A stretch of DNA of 64,000 bases from Ricordea florida (GCA_949710005.1 OX453272.1:914001-978000); one strand, 5' to 3'; shown: positions 49,322-62,155, counted from the stretch's first letter. The notes: a model not told the origin generated them from the sequence alone. Translations and numbers: made by a program.

Positions 49322-52300
49322 TTCAGAGCTTTATAGACGAAAATATACGTTCAAAATTCTTCATAACAAATTTTTTGAAGATGGGAGAAGTAGTAGTGAA
49401 GACGAAGGAAACTTTTTAAAATCACGATCTTAAGATCGTGCTTCTGTGTTTCTTGAAACTGAAAATGTAATATTTAAAAGTGATCCAGCCAAGCATTCTT
49501 GGGACATACAATTCACAACTATAATCATGTTTTAAGCTAATAGTTGTAATTATGAACTTCTATCATTGTGCTTGTGAAGCTGATGGGCTATTAGAAACTC
49601 AAAACTTAAAATTTACAAGTGATCCAAGCATTCTTGAGAAATTCAAACCCATACCTGAAAGGCCAATAAAATAATTTCTATTTTTTTCTCAGGAATACTT
49701 GCTGTATTTCCTTTTCTTTTCCAAAGGAACTAATCAGCATATTCCACATTGGAAATATAATCACATTTATGCGCGAGTTTCGCTTTGTTTGTTTAAAAAC
49801 TACGTATATTTTTAAGTCTTTCATCTTTACCCATCTGTCGTCCGGCTATTTTTTCCACGTTCGCATCAATTGCCGATCCCTCAGGAAAATTGAACAAAGA
49901 CCAGGTACAACCTTAAAGCTTATTTGAAAAGACAAAAAGGTTCAGGTAAAAATTGAGCGCAACCACAGTAATAGAAGTGTGGTCAAAAAATAAATGACAA
50001 TTTAACATCAGAACTTGGCTTACTACCTAAAACTAGCTTATATAGGAATCTTTGTCTATGACCAATTTATGTTATGTATAAGTTTTAATTTTACTCTATA
50101 AGGTCGCTCCAAATTGAGCAAGATTTTAGCACGCCATCATTTTACATTTGATGTCAACTAAAATGATACCATTTGTTTCTTTTTTCATTTTTATTTAAAT
50201 TTTAATGCAAAGGAAAAGTGGTTCGGTATTTTCAAAATGAATTACATGGCATCCAAAGTTAACACTATGCAACCAACTTAATTTACTCAAAAGTGGAGAA
50301 CAGAAATCGAAATAGAAATATAACTTGTTAATTAGAAGTGATAAAGAATGACGAATTCTAGAGCTCGCGAGACTGCAAAATCCTCGTCTAAAAATCCGAC
50401 AGCAAGACCCTGGACTGTTATGGCTTTATAGAATCGAAACAATAATACAGATTATTTCTCCGTCTAAAAAATGCAATACTTAATAATCGCAGATCAGATA
50501 TATTATCTTTCACCCTTGTGCAACTCTTTAGTCAACGGATACTATAATCCACTGAGGTATAAATTTGAGAACTCATTTTTGTTGGACCATCTCATTCCCT
50601 GTTCGAATCAAGCATTTTTTCCTCGATTAGTTACTAGTAACTGTGTATGAAATAAAAGACTAGATTCAAAAGATTTAGATTTGATCCTCGCAGTATTCTA
50701 TGCAGTTTTTTTAGCACTATCGATTTAGCCAAAAAAAAGAACACGCTGGAGTGGGATTCAAAAACGTGATCTTGCGATTACCGGTGCCATGCTGTGCCAG
50801 TCGAAATAAACCACTCGCCTTCGCTGGGAACAGGTCAACAGGTGGGTCGAAATATGCCCTTGTAAGGAATGATCTCAACAATTTGAGTATATACAAAATA
50901 AATGTTATATACTACTCAAATTGATCTCTGCTTCCAGCTAATTGCTTAGCGCAGCGAATTCTGATCACAGCGTTTCAATTTCAAACTTACGTGGTCCTAG
51001 TGACGGGCACTAAAGGCCTATCAACACAATTAACAAAATAAAGTTCAGCATCGCCAAAAGAATATTTTCAGCTTTCAATCGGTTTTAGGGACAAAAAGAG
51101 TAGACAAATGAACAAATTTTCGGCCTTTCTCACTTCTTCAGTTTATTTACAGATTTAGCGGAGAAAACCTAAGTCTTTCATCTTTAAGCTTTTCTTTCTT
51201 ACTTGCCTTGTTTTTCTGAAGCTTAACATGCTTAATCGTTGCAGCTGATTGAAAATATTGGGCATTGAATTGCCGACAATCTTTCTAATGAAATCTGATT
51301 AACAGTTTCGCTGTCTCCCTTTGTCTGCCTGGGCTGTTTCTTTCTGGAATCGTCAGTTCTCATTTAGTAGTTGCCGCCTCTATCATGTCCTCTCGCAAAA
51401 AATCCACAGGCAGGCTTGCTGAGCAAATAAAACGATAAATGATAGCTAAATTCGCAATAACTTTGGCTCGGCTTCTTTGGGTCACTGCCTCAGCTGCGTA
51501 GGTAAATTAACATAACGACCATCATAACAAAAAATATTTAACAACGTGAATACACTGGCTCCGCCACTGCAAAATGGACTAAAAATATCTCAAATTCTTA
51601 TTTTCATCATATCTGGCAATAAGTCGAAATAAGGTTTTTCTAAAAAGGATGTCGCTAACTGTTTAACTTAAACTTGAAGGATTCAAGTGCAAATATTTTC
51701 CTAGAAGAGTCGATAAACAAGCTACTGCTCGAGCGAGAATTAGGGAGCTCAAGCAAGAACGACGACAACGTCGAGGACGGCACGTTCGAAAAAATGGATT
51801 CTCCAATACCAATGGCGGCAGGCTTGTTTCATTTTATTTCCATGATTTTTCAAGCCACTGATTTTTCCAGGCGCGTAGGCCGGGGGGGTCGAGTGGGGAA
51901 CCCCCTTTGGAGGTCAATAATGGAGGTCTGGAAACACAAACTGTTGATTTTCAGCTTTTAGCAAATAGTGGAGGAATGGAAAACAAACTTTGAGGGTTGC
52001 AGCGTTTAAATTACCCTGCAAGAAAACGCTAGAAGTATCGGGAAAGTATTAAATTGTTAGGAGAATGGGTACAAGTGAAATTCGAGAACCTTACATGAAG
52101 AATGGCGTCTAAACGATCAGCCGGACGATCAGCTTCTATTTCAAGTTACTTTTCCAAATGTAAGTTACTAATTGTTCAACTTTATTCCTTTGAGACTAAT
52201 GTAATGTTAGACCACAAAAGCGTATTGAGGCCCGTATACTGTTGTTAAACATCGATCAGTTACGTACTGAGAGGCCAGGTTACATGTATTCATAATTAAA

Positions 52301-52900
52301 GCAACTCAAGTTAACAAAACGTCGGAAATATTGTTGTTATGACTAAAAATACCTGTTATTTTACTCTCCATCGAGTCTGAAATATTGACGTGCACAATGC
52401 TGAAAATAGCATTTCCGGGCATCTAGATTTAAAAATTTGCAGACCCCCCTGGAGGCTCGCGCCTTCGGCGCTCGTATTTAATAACCCCATTAATAAATAT
52501 TCCTGTCAGTACGAACACCCTTCCAAAACCCTTAGCTACGCGCCTGTTTTCCAAGTTAACTCGTTCACTGTTCATCAAAAATTTTTCTCGGCAATTTTGT
52601 CGCTATGCACTCGCGTCTTACAGAAAACCTGAAGAATAGTCATTTCACGTTGCTGTTTTGCAGAGGACAGCAAATAAAATCAACAAGATTGTATTTTGCA
52701 CGTGCACGAGCTTCATTGCTTCGTTCATCAACGTTATTGTTTGGTGCAGTTAGTAGTCGACGTCGTCACCGTGTTTTGCTTAAGGTCCCCACTAATGAAA
52801 GAGGTAAAGCCGAACGAACCCCCAACGCCTTTCAACTACGTACGGCTTCTGTGTTGTCGTACAAACTCTAATGTTGGCTGCCTCTGAAAGGGACGATATA
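49322..52900. other. Host non-coding DNA
   Basis: About 3.5 kb without a recognisable gene. It holds a tRNA-like relic (50742-50800) and a short G-rich patch near 51880-51906. Confidence 0.45.
50742..50800 (-). repeat. tRNA-like relic (SINE fragment)
   Basis: On the plus strand GTGGGATTCAAAAACGTGAT and CGATTACCGGTGCCATGC look like a degraded inverted tRNA T-arm and anticodon region. Low confidence. Confidence 0.25.
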
Positions 52901-52967
52901 TGCTAAGGTTTCAATGGGACTGCTACTTGAAGGTAATAGAGTGCGGTGGATCAAACTCGCTCTATAT

Positions 52968-53145
52968 AAACAAATCCAGCTGTTTCTTTCTCTGCGGGGG
53001 CAATCGCTTTATATTATCATTTTGAAGATGTTAACTGAAATTGTTTAACTCGTAATTTATGGGACAATCTCAAACTCTATTTAACGCAATTAAACCTTTA
53101 CATTTGTAACAGAAAAACAAGCCAACAGAATATAAAGCCGTATAG
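52968..53145 (+). promoter_or_regulatory. Promoter region of the 53-kb peptide gene
   Basis: CTGTTTCTTTCTCTGCGGGGGCAATC (in part, ~52980-53005) and ATATAAAGCCGTATAG near 53131 parallel CCTGTTTCTCTACGGGGGCA (~59230) and ATATAAAACCATATAC (~59394) before the 59.5-kb gene, pointing to a duplicated promoter with a TATA box. Confidence 0.5.
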
Positions 53146-53264
53146 CAAACAGTCACGTACCCACAGGAAAGCAATTTAACTATTAGTTGATGCTCTCGTT
53201 GGCCGCCAAGTTACTCAATTCAGTCCATCAGAGACCGAAGCAAACGTTGAAATTTTATTCTAAG

Positions 53265-53495
53265 ATGGGTCAAGTCGAAATTGGACCAATGGGCCTCTCG
53301 GCAATAATTCTTGTTCTCCTCATCGTTGTCGCCAACACCGCTGTAATCGAAAACGCGATAGAAAACTCGAATATTAATCAGTTGAAGTCGGCTCCTTTGG
53401 CTGAACCCCGACAAGAAATCGCAAAACGTGCCTGGAGGATTTGTCATAGTGGCAAATGCATGAAGAGAAAAAGCTCAAAAAGAGGAGGCAAGCCG
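53265..53495 (+). CDS. Exon 1 of a small secreted cationic peptide (53-kb paralogue)
   Basis: An upstream in-frame ATG-equivalent exists, but alignment with the 59.5-kb paralogue places the start at 53265 (TTCTAAGATGG against CTTCAAGATGG). The 77-codon exon reads a hydrophobic leader (GLSAIILVLLIVVANTAVIE), an acidic spacer, AWRICHSGKC and the basic tail MKRKSSKRGGKP, then donor GTAAGA in phase 0. The C-x4-C core preceded by W-R-I and followed by a basic run matches 59511-59738 (WRICQGGKC) and, more loosely, 17108-17290. Secretion is predicted; function is unknown. A dibasic AKR before AWRIC could be a propeptide cleavage site. Confidence 0.6.
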
Positions 53496-54647
53496 GTAAG
53501 ATGGGAAATTTATCATTCAAAGAGATAAACATATTTTGGAAAAATAGACTTTTTAAAACACAGTTCCATAAGAAAAATAAGAAAAAATATCTCGTACATA
53601 TTGGTCACTAATCCTGGTGAAAATGTTTCTGACTTGATTTCTTTCTCTAAAGTTAACCAATGATTTCGACTCACGTGTGATAAGCCTTTTTTCATCCAGT
53701 CGACTTATAGAAACAAGACTGACCATTTCTTAGCGTGTTTATTTATACATATATTGTGAATGTGATATCAATTTCGTAATCCCATCTTCGCTACACACCC
53801 CAGTCTCATGATTTTAGCAGAGCATGTTTTCAAAGCTACACAGGTTCAAGTTTAATTTTATATCATGTTTGGAAAACGGGCATCTTGAAATTTTCCACCA
53901 AATTCCAAGAGATGTTACTTACCTTGATTTCATAGCTTAGACGAATGTGAGTTTTTAATTTGTTTTTCAGCCGTGCAGGGTTTCCGCAAAACTTTGCAAT
54001 TCCTCTCAAATTATTGTAACTCAACAAGGTGAAAAACATCCACTGACCAATTTCCGAGGGAAAGAGCAACTTGAACAATTTTGCTTCAAGCTGTTAGATG
54101 AATCGTGTGTTGCTATTGAAAAAAGAAAACTAGCAGTTGAGTTAGTAACCGAGTTTAGGAACGGGTTAGGTTAAAACTGAGATTCACGGATGACCAACTT
54201 CTAATTAATCCAATTAGCATGTTTGTATACTGAACTTATTGAGATTCTGCTTCCAATCGCCTGAGGTCGTGCCACCTGCGAGCTAATGAGGATTGGTTTA
54301 ATAACTGAGTTTTTATTAGTTGCAATTACTAAAGTGGCAAAATATTCATTAGCAAATCAGCTATTGCAGAAGTACAAACCAAAGTATATTTGACGATTAA
54401 CTAAAACCACATCTAACCCGAATGGCATTCCAAACATATAACTTTAGGCACTCCAGGCACAAACGTCCTACTCTTAATTTTAAGGTGGATCTGTAATGTA
54501 ATCGGTCCTCAGGGGTGAACATTAAAAAGAAAAAAAAACTACGCACTATACGTACTGCTTGTTGACAGAGAGTGAGGTTATTACAAGAAACTCTTGCCCG
54601 CTCAGCAGCCAAATAATAATTTCTCTTAAAGTCGTTTAAAAAACACT

Positions 54648-57240
54648 TACTCTTTATTCTTTATTCTTTATTCAACATTTCTTTATACACGGTTAAAAAT
54701 CATCAGGTAATACTAGTATTTAATATTTAAAAATTAATACTAATAAACTATTAATAAACAGTCCATTGTAAATACTAATTAATAAAAATTTGAAGTAAAA
54801 ATTCCTAATTAAATATTTAGCTAATCCTGTTTTCCATGAATGCCGTGTCTAACTTTACTTTTAAATTGATTAAATGATTTTATCATCCTGAGATTGCAGG
54901 GTAGGCTGTTCCAGAGAATTGCACCACTGTAACTAAAGCTGTTTTTCATATAGTTAGTTCGTGGATGAGGTACAACCAGTTTGTTTTCGGAATCCCTTAA
55001 AGAATAGCGCATTCCACTACGTTTTAGAAATTTGGACGATAGGTATTCAGGAACCAAGCCATTTAAAGATTTATATACCATTAAGGCTTTCTGAATTTGA
55101 CGCTGGGTACACAAATCTTTCCAACCCAGTTGTCGTATTAGACCTTTGGCATCAGTATCATAACTAGAAAAAGTTAACACGCGAGCAGCGCGGTTCTGAA
55201 GCTTTTGTAGCCTATCCGACAAAGTTTTACCGCAATTACCCCAGACAAGATTACAGTAGTCAAAATGAGGTTGAATTAGAGCACTGTATATATAAAGCAG
55301 TGTAGCTGGTGGAACAAAAGGCCTAACTCGTTTTATGGCACCAATCCCAGATGCAATCTTTTTAGACAATTTATCAATATGGGTTTGCCAAGTTAGGTTT
55401 TCGTCGATCAACACACCGAGCGATTTGACCGAGGAGACACGGTTTATTGGAACATTATTAATTGAGAGCTCAAGTGTATCTGGAAGGGTATTCAATCTTT
55501 GTCTAGAACCAATCAACATAAATTCAGTTTTTGTCGCGTTTAAAGTAAGTTTGTTAGAAGTAAGCCATTTGTTTAAATTACTTAGTTCATGATTTAGATT
55601 AGACTGTATGGAGCTCAAATCCGCTCCCGCATATGTGATATGGGTGTCATCAGCATACATCCGAGACTGACATGATGATAAGCAGTTGGGCAAGTCGTTA
55701 ATGTAAATAAGAAATAATAGGGGACCTAGGATTGTTCCTTGAGGTACCCCACATTTTAGCGAACAGGTTTCAGAAAGAGAACCATTAACAAGACATCGTT
55801 GTGTACGGCTGGTTAAATATGAGTTGAACCAGGCAAGAGCTATTCCTTGAACTCCGTAAAGGTTCATTTTAGTTAACAGAATTTCATGATCAACGGTGTC
55901 GAACGCTTTTTTTAAATCGAGAAAAACTACGGCATTAACATTTCCGCGATCAATATTAAGCGCCCAACTATCGGTAGCTTCTAATAGAGCAGTAACAGTT
56001 GAATGCAAAGAGCGAAAGCCCGACTGCTGCTTAGAAATTACGTCCTCTTTAGTTAGAAAGCTATATAGCTGGTCATACACGATCCTCTCGAATACCTTAG
56101 CAATTACCGGAATGACTGAAATTGGTCGATAATTATTTAGATCAGATCGCTCACCCTGCTTAAACAGCGGAGTAACTCTAGCACATTTCCAATCGTCAGG
56201 AAATATACCAGAAGTCAAAGACTTGTTAAAGAGGTCAGATAAAGAGACCGAAATAAGATCAGCACATTCACGGATTAATCTAGCAGAAATGCTATCTAGA
56301 CCTGTTGCTTTAGATCTAGATAATTTGTTTAGATGAGAAAAAACAATATTACTGCTAGTTGGACAGAAATGGAATGTTTTGTTGTTACAAGTGATAAAGT
56401 TAGTGTAGCTCGAATCATCATTTTGACCTATTGGAGGTATTTCATTGGCAAGTCTGGGCCCGATTGTTGAAAAATGGTCATTAAAAGTATCTGAAATTTC
56501 ACTAGAATTATTGATTATAACGTCATTTACTTTTAGTTCTTTCACAGTATCATTGCTTTTACGCCGAGATGTAAGTTCATTAATCGTTTGCCAAGTTTTC
56601 TTAGAGTTGCCCTCAAAATGCATAAAAGCTTTCGAAAAATAAGATGCCTTAGCAGTTTTGATCCTATTATTTATTGAGTTTCGCAGCTTTTTATACTTTG
56701 CCCAATCGCATGGATCATTTGACTTAACAGCTTTTCTCTTGGCAGCGTCACGATCGCGCATACCTATCTTCAAGTCTGAGTTGATCCAGGGTGCCTTATG
56801 TGATCTTATACGTTTAGTTCTAAATGGAGCATGAATGTTGACGATGGTCAGAAATTTTGCTTTCCAGTCAGCCCACAAAATATTTGGATCATCAGAATTA
56901 CAGCTCCAGTCTTGTTGATAGATATCGTTGCGAAATTTTCTACGATTAAAGTTTTGAAAATTTCTGTAAGATATGGTAGAATGCCCCTTTGATGGGAAAT
57001 CAGGAGATAGTTTACGATAAACATAAATAAGGCTATGATCACTGATGCCAATATGACAGACACCGGAACAGACTACCCTGTCAACATAGTTCGTATAGAT
57101 TAAGTCAATTAACGTTGATGAGAATTCAGTTATGCGGGTCGGTTCACTGATAAGTTGTTGGAGCCCATATAAATCAGATATTTCACATAAACGACGAGTA
57201 TTCGTATCATAATAGGGAGAGGCCAAATTGCAGTTCCAGA
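54648..57240 (-). mobile_element. CR1/L2-type non-LTR retrotransposon, 5'-truncated
   Basis: Minus-strand element ending in a GAATAAA-type 3' tail repeat (ATTCTTT x3 on plus, 54650-54672). Its 5' end at ~57240 is truncated inside the endonuclease domain and joined to a short templated-looking repeat. Confidence 0.8.
54821..57210 (-). CDS. CR1/L2-type endonuclease (C-terminal part) and reverse transcriptase
   Basis: The open frame is ~800 aa on the minus strand; its first ~18 codons beyond YYDTNTRRL derive from the junction, not from the element. It retains the end of the AP-like endonuclease (TLIDLIYTNY ... GISDHSLIYVY), a linker, and the reverse transcriptase: KATGLDSISARLIRE, NYRPISVIPVIAKVFERIV, FLDLKKAFDTVDH, GVPQGTILGPLLFLIYINDL and MYADDTHITY. 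The conserved C-terminal tail has YIYSALIQPHFDYCNLVW and NKLVVPHPRTNYMKNSFSY. It has no stop codon across ~2.4 kb, so the insertion is young. Truncation of the endonuclease N-terminus makes it non-autonomous. Confidence 0.88.
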
Positions 57241-57273
57241 GGTTCCAATTGCAGAGGCCAAATTGCAGTTCCA
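57219..57273. repeat. Direct repeat at the retrotransposon 5' junction
   Basis: GAGGCCAAATTGCAGTTCCA occurs at 57219-57238 and again at 57254-57273, separated by a partial echo (GGTTCCAATTGCA). See finding. Confidence 0.8.
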
Positions 57274-57734
57274 CCCCGCGAAGACAATAGAACCGAAAGC
57301 TTAGGCTTTGCTGTCGTTCTGCACAATCAAGAAGATAACCTAAGAGCTACCGGAAAACTGGTCAGTTTAACGTCGAACGGCACCTTCAGCAAGCCAAAAG
57401 ATCTAGCGTCAAAAAAAACGACACCGTTCATTCGTAGAATGATTGATATCAGATCGAACAGACTAAACGCAGTTTAGTTCCCGCTTGAAAGAACACCAAA
57501 TCGCGATTTTTTCTTCACTAGAAAGAAACGTCTGCTCTAGAGAAACACTCCAGCCAAACTAACAATACAGTTGGATGGAATAATTTTCGAGTAAAGAATT
57601 ACTACCGGTTATCGTTGCTTCTATCGAAGGTGTTATTTAGAAGTTTGGCATGTCGGTAATGTTCACGCCCCATTGAACAGTGACGACGACGGCTTATTCC
57701 TAGAGTTGTACCCTGAACCACGCCTTGTAATTAA

Positions 57735-57965
57735 CGATCAGCGCTAGGCCCATATTTGTTTAGTCTGTACAACAACTTGGACGGAGGCTGTGACATCAGG
57801 CAATCTCCACCGGGTTTATGCTGACGATACTACAGTTTACAGCATCGGATCAACCGTTGATGAATTAAGTAATGCTATTCTACGTAGGTTAAACAGAGCC
57901 AAACAGCCAAGCCATTTAACCCCTGACGAAAACACTAAACAGGAGCGTCGAAACATTGGGTAGAG
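57735..57965 (+). pseudogene. Frameshifted reverse-transcriptase relic
   Basis: One frame reads LGPYLFSLYNNLD (motif before the catalytic site), and after a frame change the sequence reads VYADDTTVYSIGSTVDELS with the YADD catalytic motif. It is a non-LTR (CR1/jockey-like) reverse-transcriptase fragment on the plus strand, opposite to the intact element next to it, and much older. Confidence 0.7.
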
Positions 57966-57999
57966 AACTTCTTAAGTTAAATTCATTAACTCAATCAGA

Positions 58000-59200
58000 G
58001 CAAGATCAAAGTATCAGTCTAGTCGTAAAGTTAACATGGTGGCAATGTGCACATTTACTGTCACACTTCTCGGTCAACAATCAAATAAAATGATAAATTT
58101 GAGAGATGAAATTCATGATTGTGTGCGTTTGAATGTGTTAAATCAAAAACGATAAGCCAATAAGGCGTTTTAGAGAGATATGAACTTTATTTCAAGCGAA
58201 AACTTACTCTAATTTGGATTGCCAAAGAAATTTTGGTTATTTATCAAAGCGATACATTTTTCCTAGTGTGATCTTACTCATATGGTGTAATTGAAAAATT
58301 CAGAGACGAACATAACATTAGATAAAATTTTCATTGTGCCATTTCTTCCCGTGTCGGGTGGGTGTAAAATACATAGTGTTTTTTAATATTTCTCGTCGAA
58401 TTGCCTTTTCCAAAACGAAATTGTTGCTTCAAATGACTTGGCATTTCTGAGCAAGTAACGAATATTTTCATTGGAGATAATTGTAGTATTTCTGCGAGGT
58501 ACCTTCATTGATAATTATTTCCATCTACGGTTTTGGGAAAACAGTGCCGGAAACAAGGAAATCGATCTATTTATTTCAATAAACTGCGATTTTGGTGGTT
58601 AGAGTAAGCTCGGTACTAACTCAATAAAAACAAATACTACTCGTTATCTGGCGATCATTCTTGCAACTTGCTGCATGAGTGAAGCGAAACTTCAACTTAC
58701 GGCCAATTGAAGCAGAGCATCTGCTTAGCTTCTTCAGAGCATAAGCTGTTCTGGCCACCATGGAAACGCTAACAACACGGCATGCAACAACCACAACATA
58801 CCGACGTTTAAAAAAGTTAATAAGCTTTGCCACAACAAAAGGTGCCGAAAGTATTAAACTACAAATGATTTTCATCAAGATCATCACCGACAATTAAGTC
58901 GTTATTCGTTGGTTTTTGCAGGCGTGTCGTTAAAATTTGTTAATTTATCATTGAAAAGTTTAAATGGACGTATTTAATCGGTCGAAATCCCAAACAAGTT
59001 TCTTGCTCCAGTGACCAAGAACAATTTGATTAACGAGAGCTATAATCGAACCAAATCCTACGCATGTTAACGAAAGTATCTGTATTGTCAAAACAACAAA
59101 GGCAGTTTGTGTCAAACCTATTACGATCGGTTGCATTCGTAAACGAATCGACGATGACGACTACGCCCAAGCACCCACATAACGACACGAGAGCTTGATG
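58000..59200. other. Host non-coding DNA
   Basis: No recognisable gene; one minus-strand frame (58621-58893) with several hydrophobic patches was not supported. Confidence 0.4.
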
Positions 59201-59224
59201 AATCAATCTAGCACAATATAGGAC

Positions 59225-59405
59225 AGTACACCTGTTTCTCTACGGGGGCAATCATATCATAGTAATTAAATTAATTACGAACGTAGTCGTAAGTCTCGAG
59301 TAGTTAAACAATTGATAATAATTTATGCAGCATTTTAATTACTCCGGTCAACTCATTTAAACATCCCAACTGTCAAAAAGAAGAGTATTCAATATAAAAC
59401 CATAT
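59225..59405 (+). promoter_or_regulatory. Promoter region of the 59.5-kb peptide gene
   Basis: Contains the CTGTTTCTCTACGGGGGCAA block and an ATATAAAACC TATA box ~115 bases before ATG 59511, paralogous to the 53-kb promoter. Confidence 0.5.
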
Positions 59406-59510
59406 ACTAAGGAGTCGCTTGCCCATACGAAAGGCGTCATTTTTACTGTTAGCATGTGAGTAACTTCACTTGATCAAAGACTAAAGCAACCGCCGAAATA
59501 TAACTTCAAG

Positions 59511-59738
59511 ATGGAAAATTTCGTCCTCAAACGACTGTGTATTTCAGCAATAATTTTTATTCTCTTTATCGTTGTCATGGACACCACTAAAATTGGAGAA
59601 AATGTAGAGGACTCGAATAAGTTGAAATCGGATTCTTTTCCCAAAACAGACGTACAAAACGCACCGTCCCCCTGGAGAATATGTCAAGGTGGCAAATGCA
59701 AAAGAAGAAGACGACGTTCGAAACGTGGATTTAAATGG
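59511..59738 (+). CDS. Exon 1 of a small secreted cationic peptide (59.5-kb paralogue)
   Basis: The 76-codon exon starts MENFVLKRLCISAIIFILFI (signal peptide), continues with an acidic spacer (KIGENVEDSNKLKSD) and the core PWRICQGGKC followed by a strongly basic tail (KRRRRRSKRGFKW), and ends at a GTAAGA donor in phase 0. Promoter, leader, spacer and core all align with the 53-kb locus in the same orientation, so the two arose by duplication about 6.2 kb apart, with a retrotransposon now between them. No later exon was found. Function unknown. Confidence 0.6.
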
Positions 59739-61164
59739 GTAAGAAGCCTATATTCGCACTAGTTTCAAACGACACTGTTCTACTTAGTTAGGTCGCAACA
59801 TTCGGGTTCCTAGCTTTAGGGTCTATTATACTCCGAACAACATCAGGTATTAAGACAAGTTAAGTTTTTTTTTTTCCGTATTAGTTTTCTTATCCTTCTT
59901 GATATAATGTTTGCCACTCTATCGTCCTCTTTATTCCAATTTACGTCTTTGAAAAAAGAATAACCGATAACCACTTTGATAAAGAAGAAATATGTTTTAG
60001 CACCCTACGGATTTTCGGGATTTTAGCCGGTTTATATCGTGCGCTTCTTTATCAACGTGATAACCTGTTTGATTTTAATTTGATCAAATATGTGTGCCGA
60101 ATGATAACTGTAACCACTTTCTTAGCTTATTCTATTCCATCTTTCATGGGAGACATTTTAAAAACATTTAGGAAAAAAGTACTGTAAGGCCTCCATACAG
60201 ATACCAAGCCATGCATATTACTGCAAGTAGTGGTGAAATTTTGAAACAAACGACTTTTTCACACGGCGTCGCTTCTATTTACTTAACCTATTTTCATTGT
60301 TCCGGCGCGAGTTACTCATAAAACCAAACTCATAAAACCAAACTCAGAAAAGATGCGATGCATGTTTACAACTGTAGCTAACAAAAACTCACATTAGACA
60401 AACGCCTTCTTTTTTTTTGGCCCTCTGTTTAATGAGAACCCTTTCCCAATATTACGACGTCTGATTCGTGAGTTTAAGAAGCTTGCATTCCTCCTATGAT
60501 AACATGATCGAATTTTAAGCGTGGCGTTTCGTTTACTTATGAAAGTTTGTCTTCCAGCGCCTTGTTGACTGAAAGCGGATTTATTTGTCAGATTATTAGA
60601 CCTGTTCGTAATCCGACGAATTCTTAATGATGTTTGTTGATTTTCCGCATGGTGTCGTGCAGGAAACCCACACAATTGAAAAATCAACACATGTATCCTA
60701 TAAGTGAAAATAAGTTTGTCCCGTAAGACTTTCTTCGTGCCTTTATTATTCCTTGCGTGAAGGTAACCGCTTGAATAGAAAGGCTGCCACAGAAGAAGGA
60801 AGCCAAAATGAAACAAATTAAATAGTTTCAACAGTTTCAACAGTTTACAAATATTTTACTTCGAATGAGAGATACAATAACGAAGGTGACATACAATTTT
60901 AAATTATGTCAGATTGACTCCCTTGTTATTGTGAGACCAACAGCAGATACAAGCATGCTGCTTACTTTCAGTAAACTGATTTCGCCCACGTTGGCAGTTT
61001 GTTTTGGAAAGGAAATAAGCCTCTTAATTCGCTTCATTACAGACTTCGCCGCCATAAACAGCGAAGCCACCAACCTGTTCTTTTTCAAAACTACGACAAT
61101 ATTTGACTCGACAGCCAATGTTTACAGTCCCCCCCGAATGTCGCGTTCTAGTTAACACTGATCA

Positions 61165-61245
61165 GATTATGAGCTCTAGATTTCTATGGGGTGATAGATG
61201 ATGAGGCCGAAGGCCGAATCAACTATCACCCCACAAAAATCGAGA
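61165..61245. repeat. Foldback with hammerhead-like interior
   Basis: Perfect 11-bp arms TGGGGTGATAG and CTATCACCCCA flank ATGATGAGGCCGAAGGCCGA. The interior resembles a hammerhead core with one core base changed and stem III missing. Confidence 0.6.
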
Positions 61246-61726
61246 GCGAATAATCTAATTAAGTGAAAATCCGAATATAAACGAATCATGTGTAGGGTGA
61301 ATAAAATACCAAAATACTAAAACTTCCTGCGAAACTTCGCTTAAGTTCGAGGACGTCGCCATTTTCAAAACAAGCTTCAACCAGGTGCTGCACGTTAATG
61401 GCTGATAGTGTTTAAGAGTAGATGTTTTCTTAATAAGATTACTACATACCTCAAGAACTATTACTTTGTCTACTTTTTGGACCCTGCCACACTAGAGGGT
61501 TTCAGTTTTCATTGCAACTATTTGATTAAAGGTTTCGGGGCAAGACTTCAGCTTTTCCTTTCATAGACCGAGAGCGCAGAAGAAAGTATCTCAATAACTC
61601 ACGGCGGGAGAGTAATTCTTCCTGTCTCGCCATGCAGAAAATTGTAAATAATGCACGAACGGATGTTTTAAAGTTCATCGAGATTCAACAGAATTTTCCT
61701 TAAACGTACTACTACTATGTAAGCGG

Positions 61727-62020
61727 GTTTATAAGTTCGTTTTTAGGTTATTTTCAAATTTGACAGGAAAATCTCTGTCCTTTTTAGCTTACGGGTTATT
61801 TTCAAATTTTGGTGGGTGCTTTAGTGTTTATAAGTTCGTTTTTAGGTTATTTTCAAATTTGACAGGAAAATCTCTGTCCTTTTTAGCTTACGGGTTATTT
61901 TCAAATTTTGGTGGGTGCTTTAGTGTTTATAAGTTCGTTTTTAGGTTATTTTCAAATTTGACTGAAAATCTCTGTCCTTTTTTAGCTTACGGGTTATTTT
62001 CAAATTTGACTGGGGTTCTA
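61727..62020 (+). repeat. Three tandem ~99-bp units next to the second Polinton gene
   Basis: Units start GTTTATAAGTTCGTTTTTAG at 61727, 61826 and 61925; a shortened piece follows to ~62130. Each contains TTCAAATTTGACAGGAAAAT; the Polinton at 25.4 kb has the near inverse ATTTTCTGTCAAATTTGAG in its terminal repeat. Likely the terminal or subterminal repeat of a second Polinton. Confidence 0.75.
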
Positions 62021-62155
62021 AGGGGGTAAAATTGGAAAGTATCGGCAAAGTTTTATACGCACGTTTTTAGGTTATTTTCAAATTTGACAGGAAAATTTCT
62101 GTTCTTTTTTAGGTTAAATTTATAAGTACGTTTTTTTCAGATCACAAAAAATTGA

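Noticed and set aside
58621-58893. 90-aa minus-strand frame with hydrophobic patches
   Set aside because: No recognisable family, no splice or promoter context, and no paralogue.
60394-60840. 148-aa minus-strand frame with a signal-peptide-like start
   Set aside because: It has no ATG (the first codon is TTG), an in-frame stop lies just upstream, and no homology was recognised.
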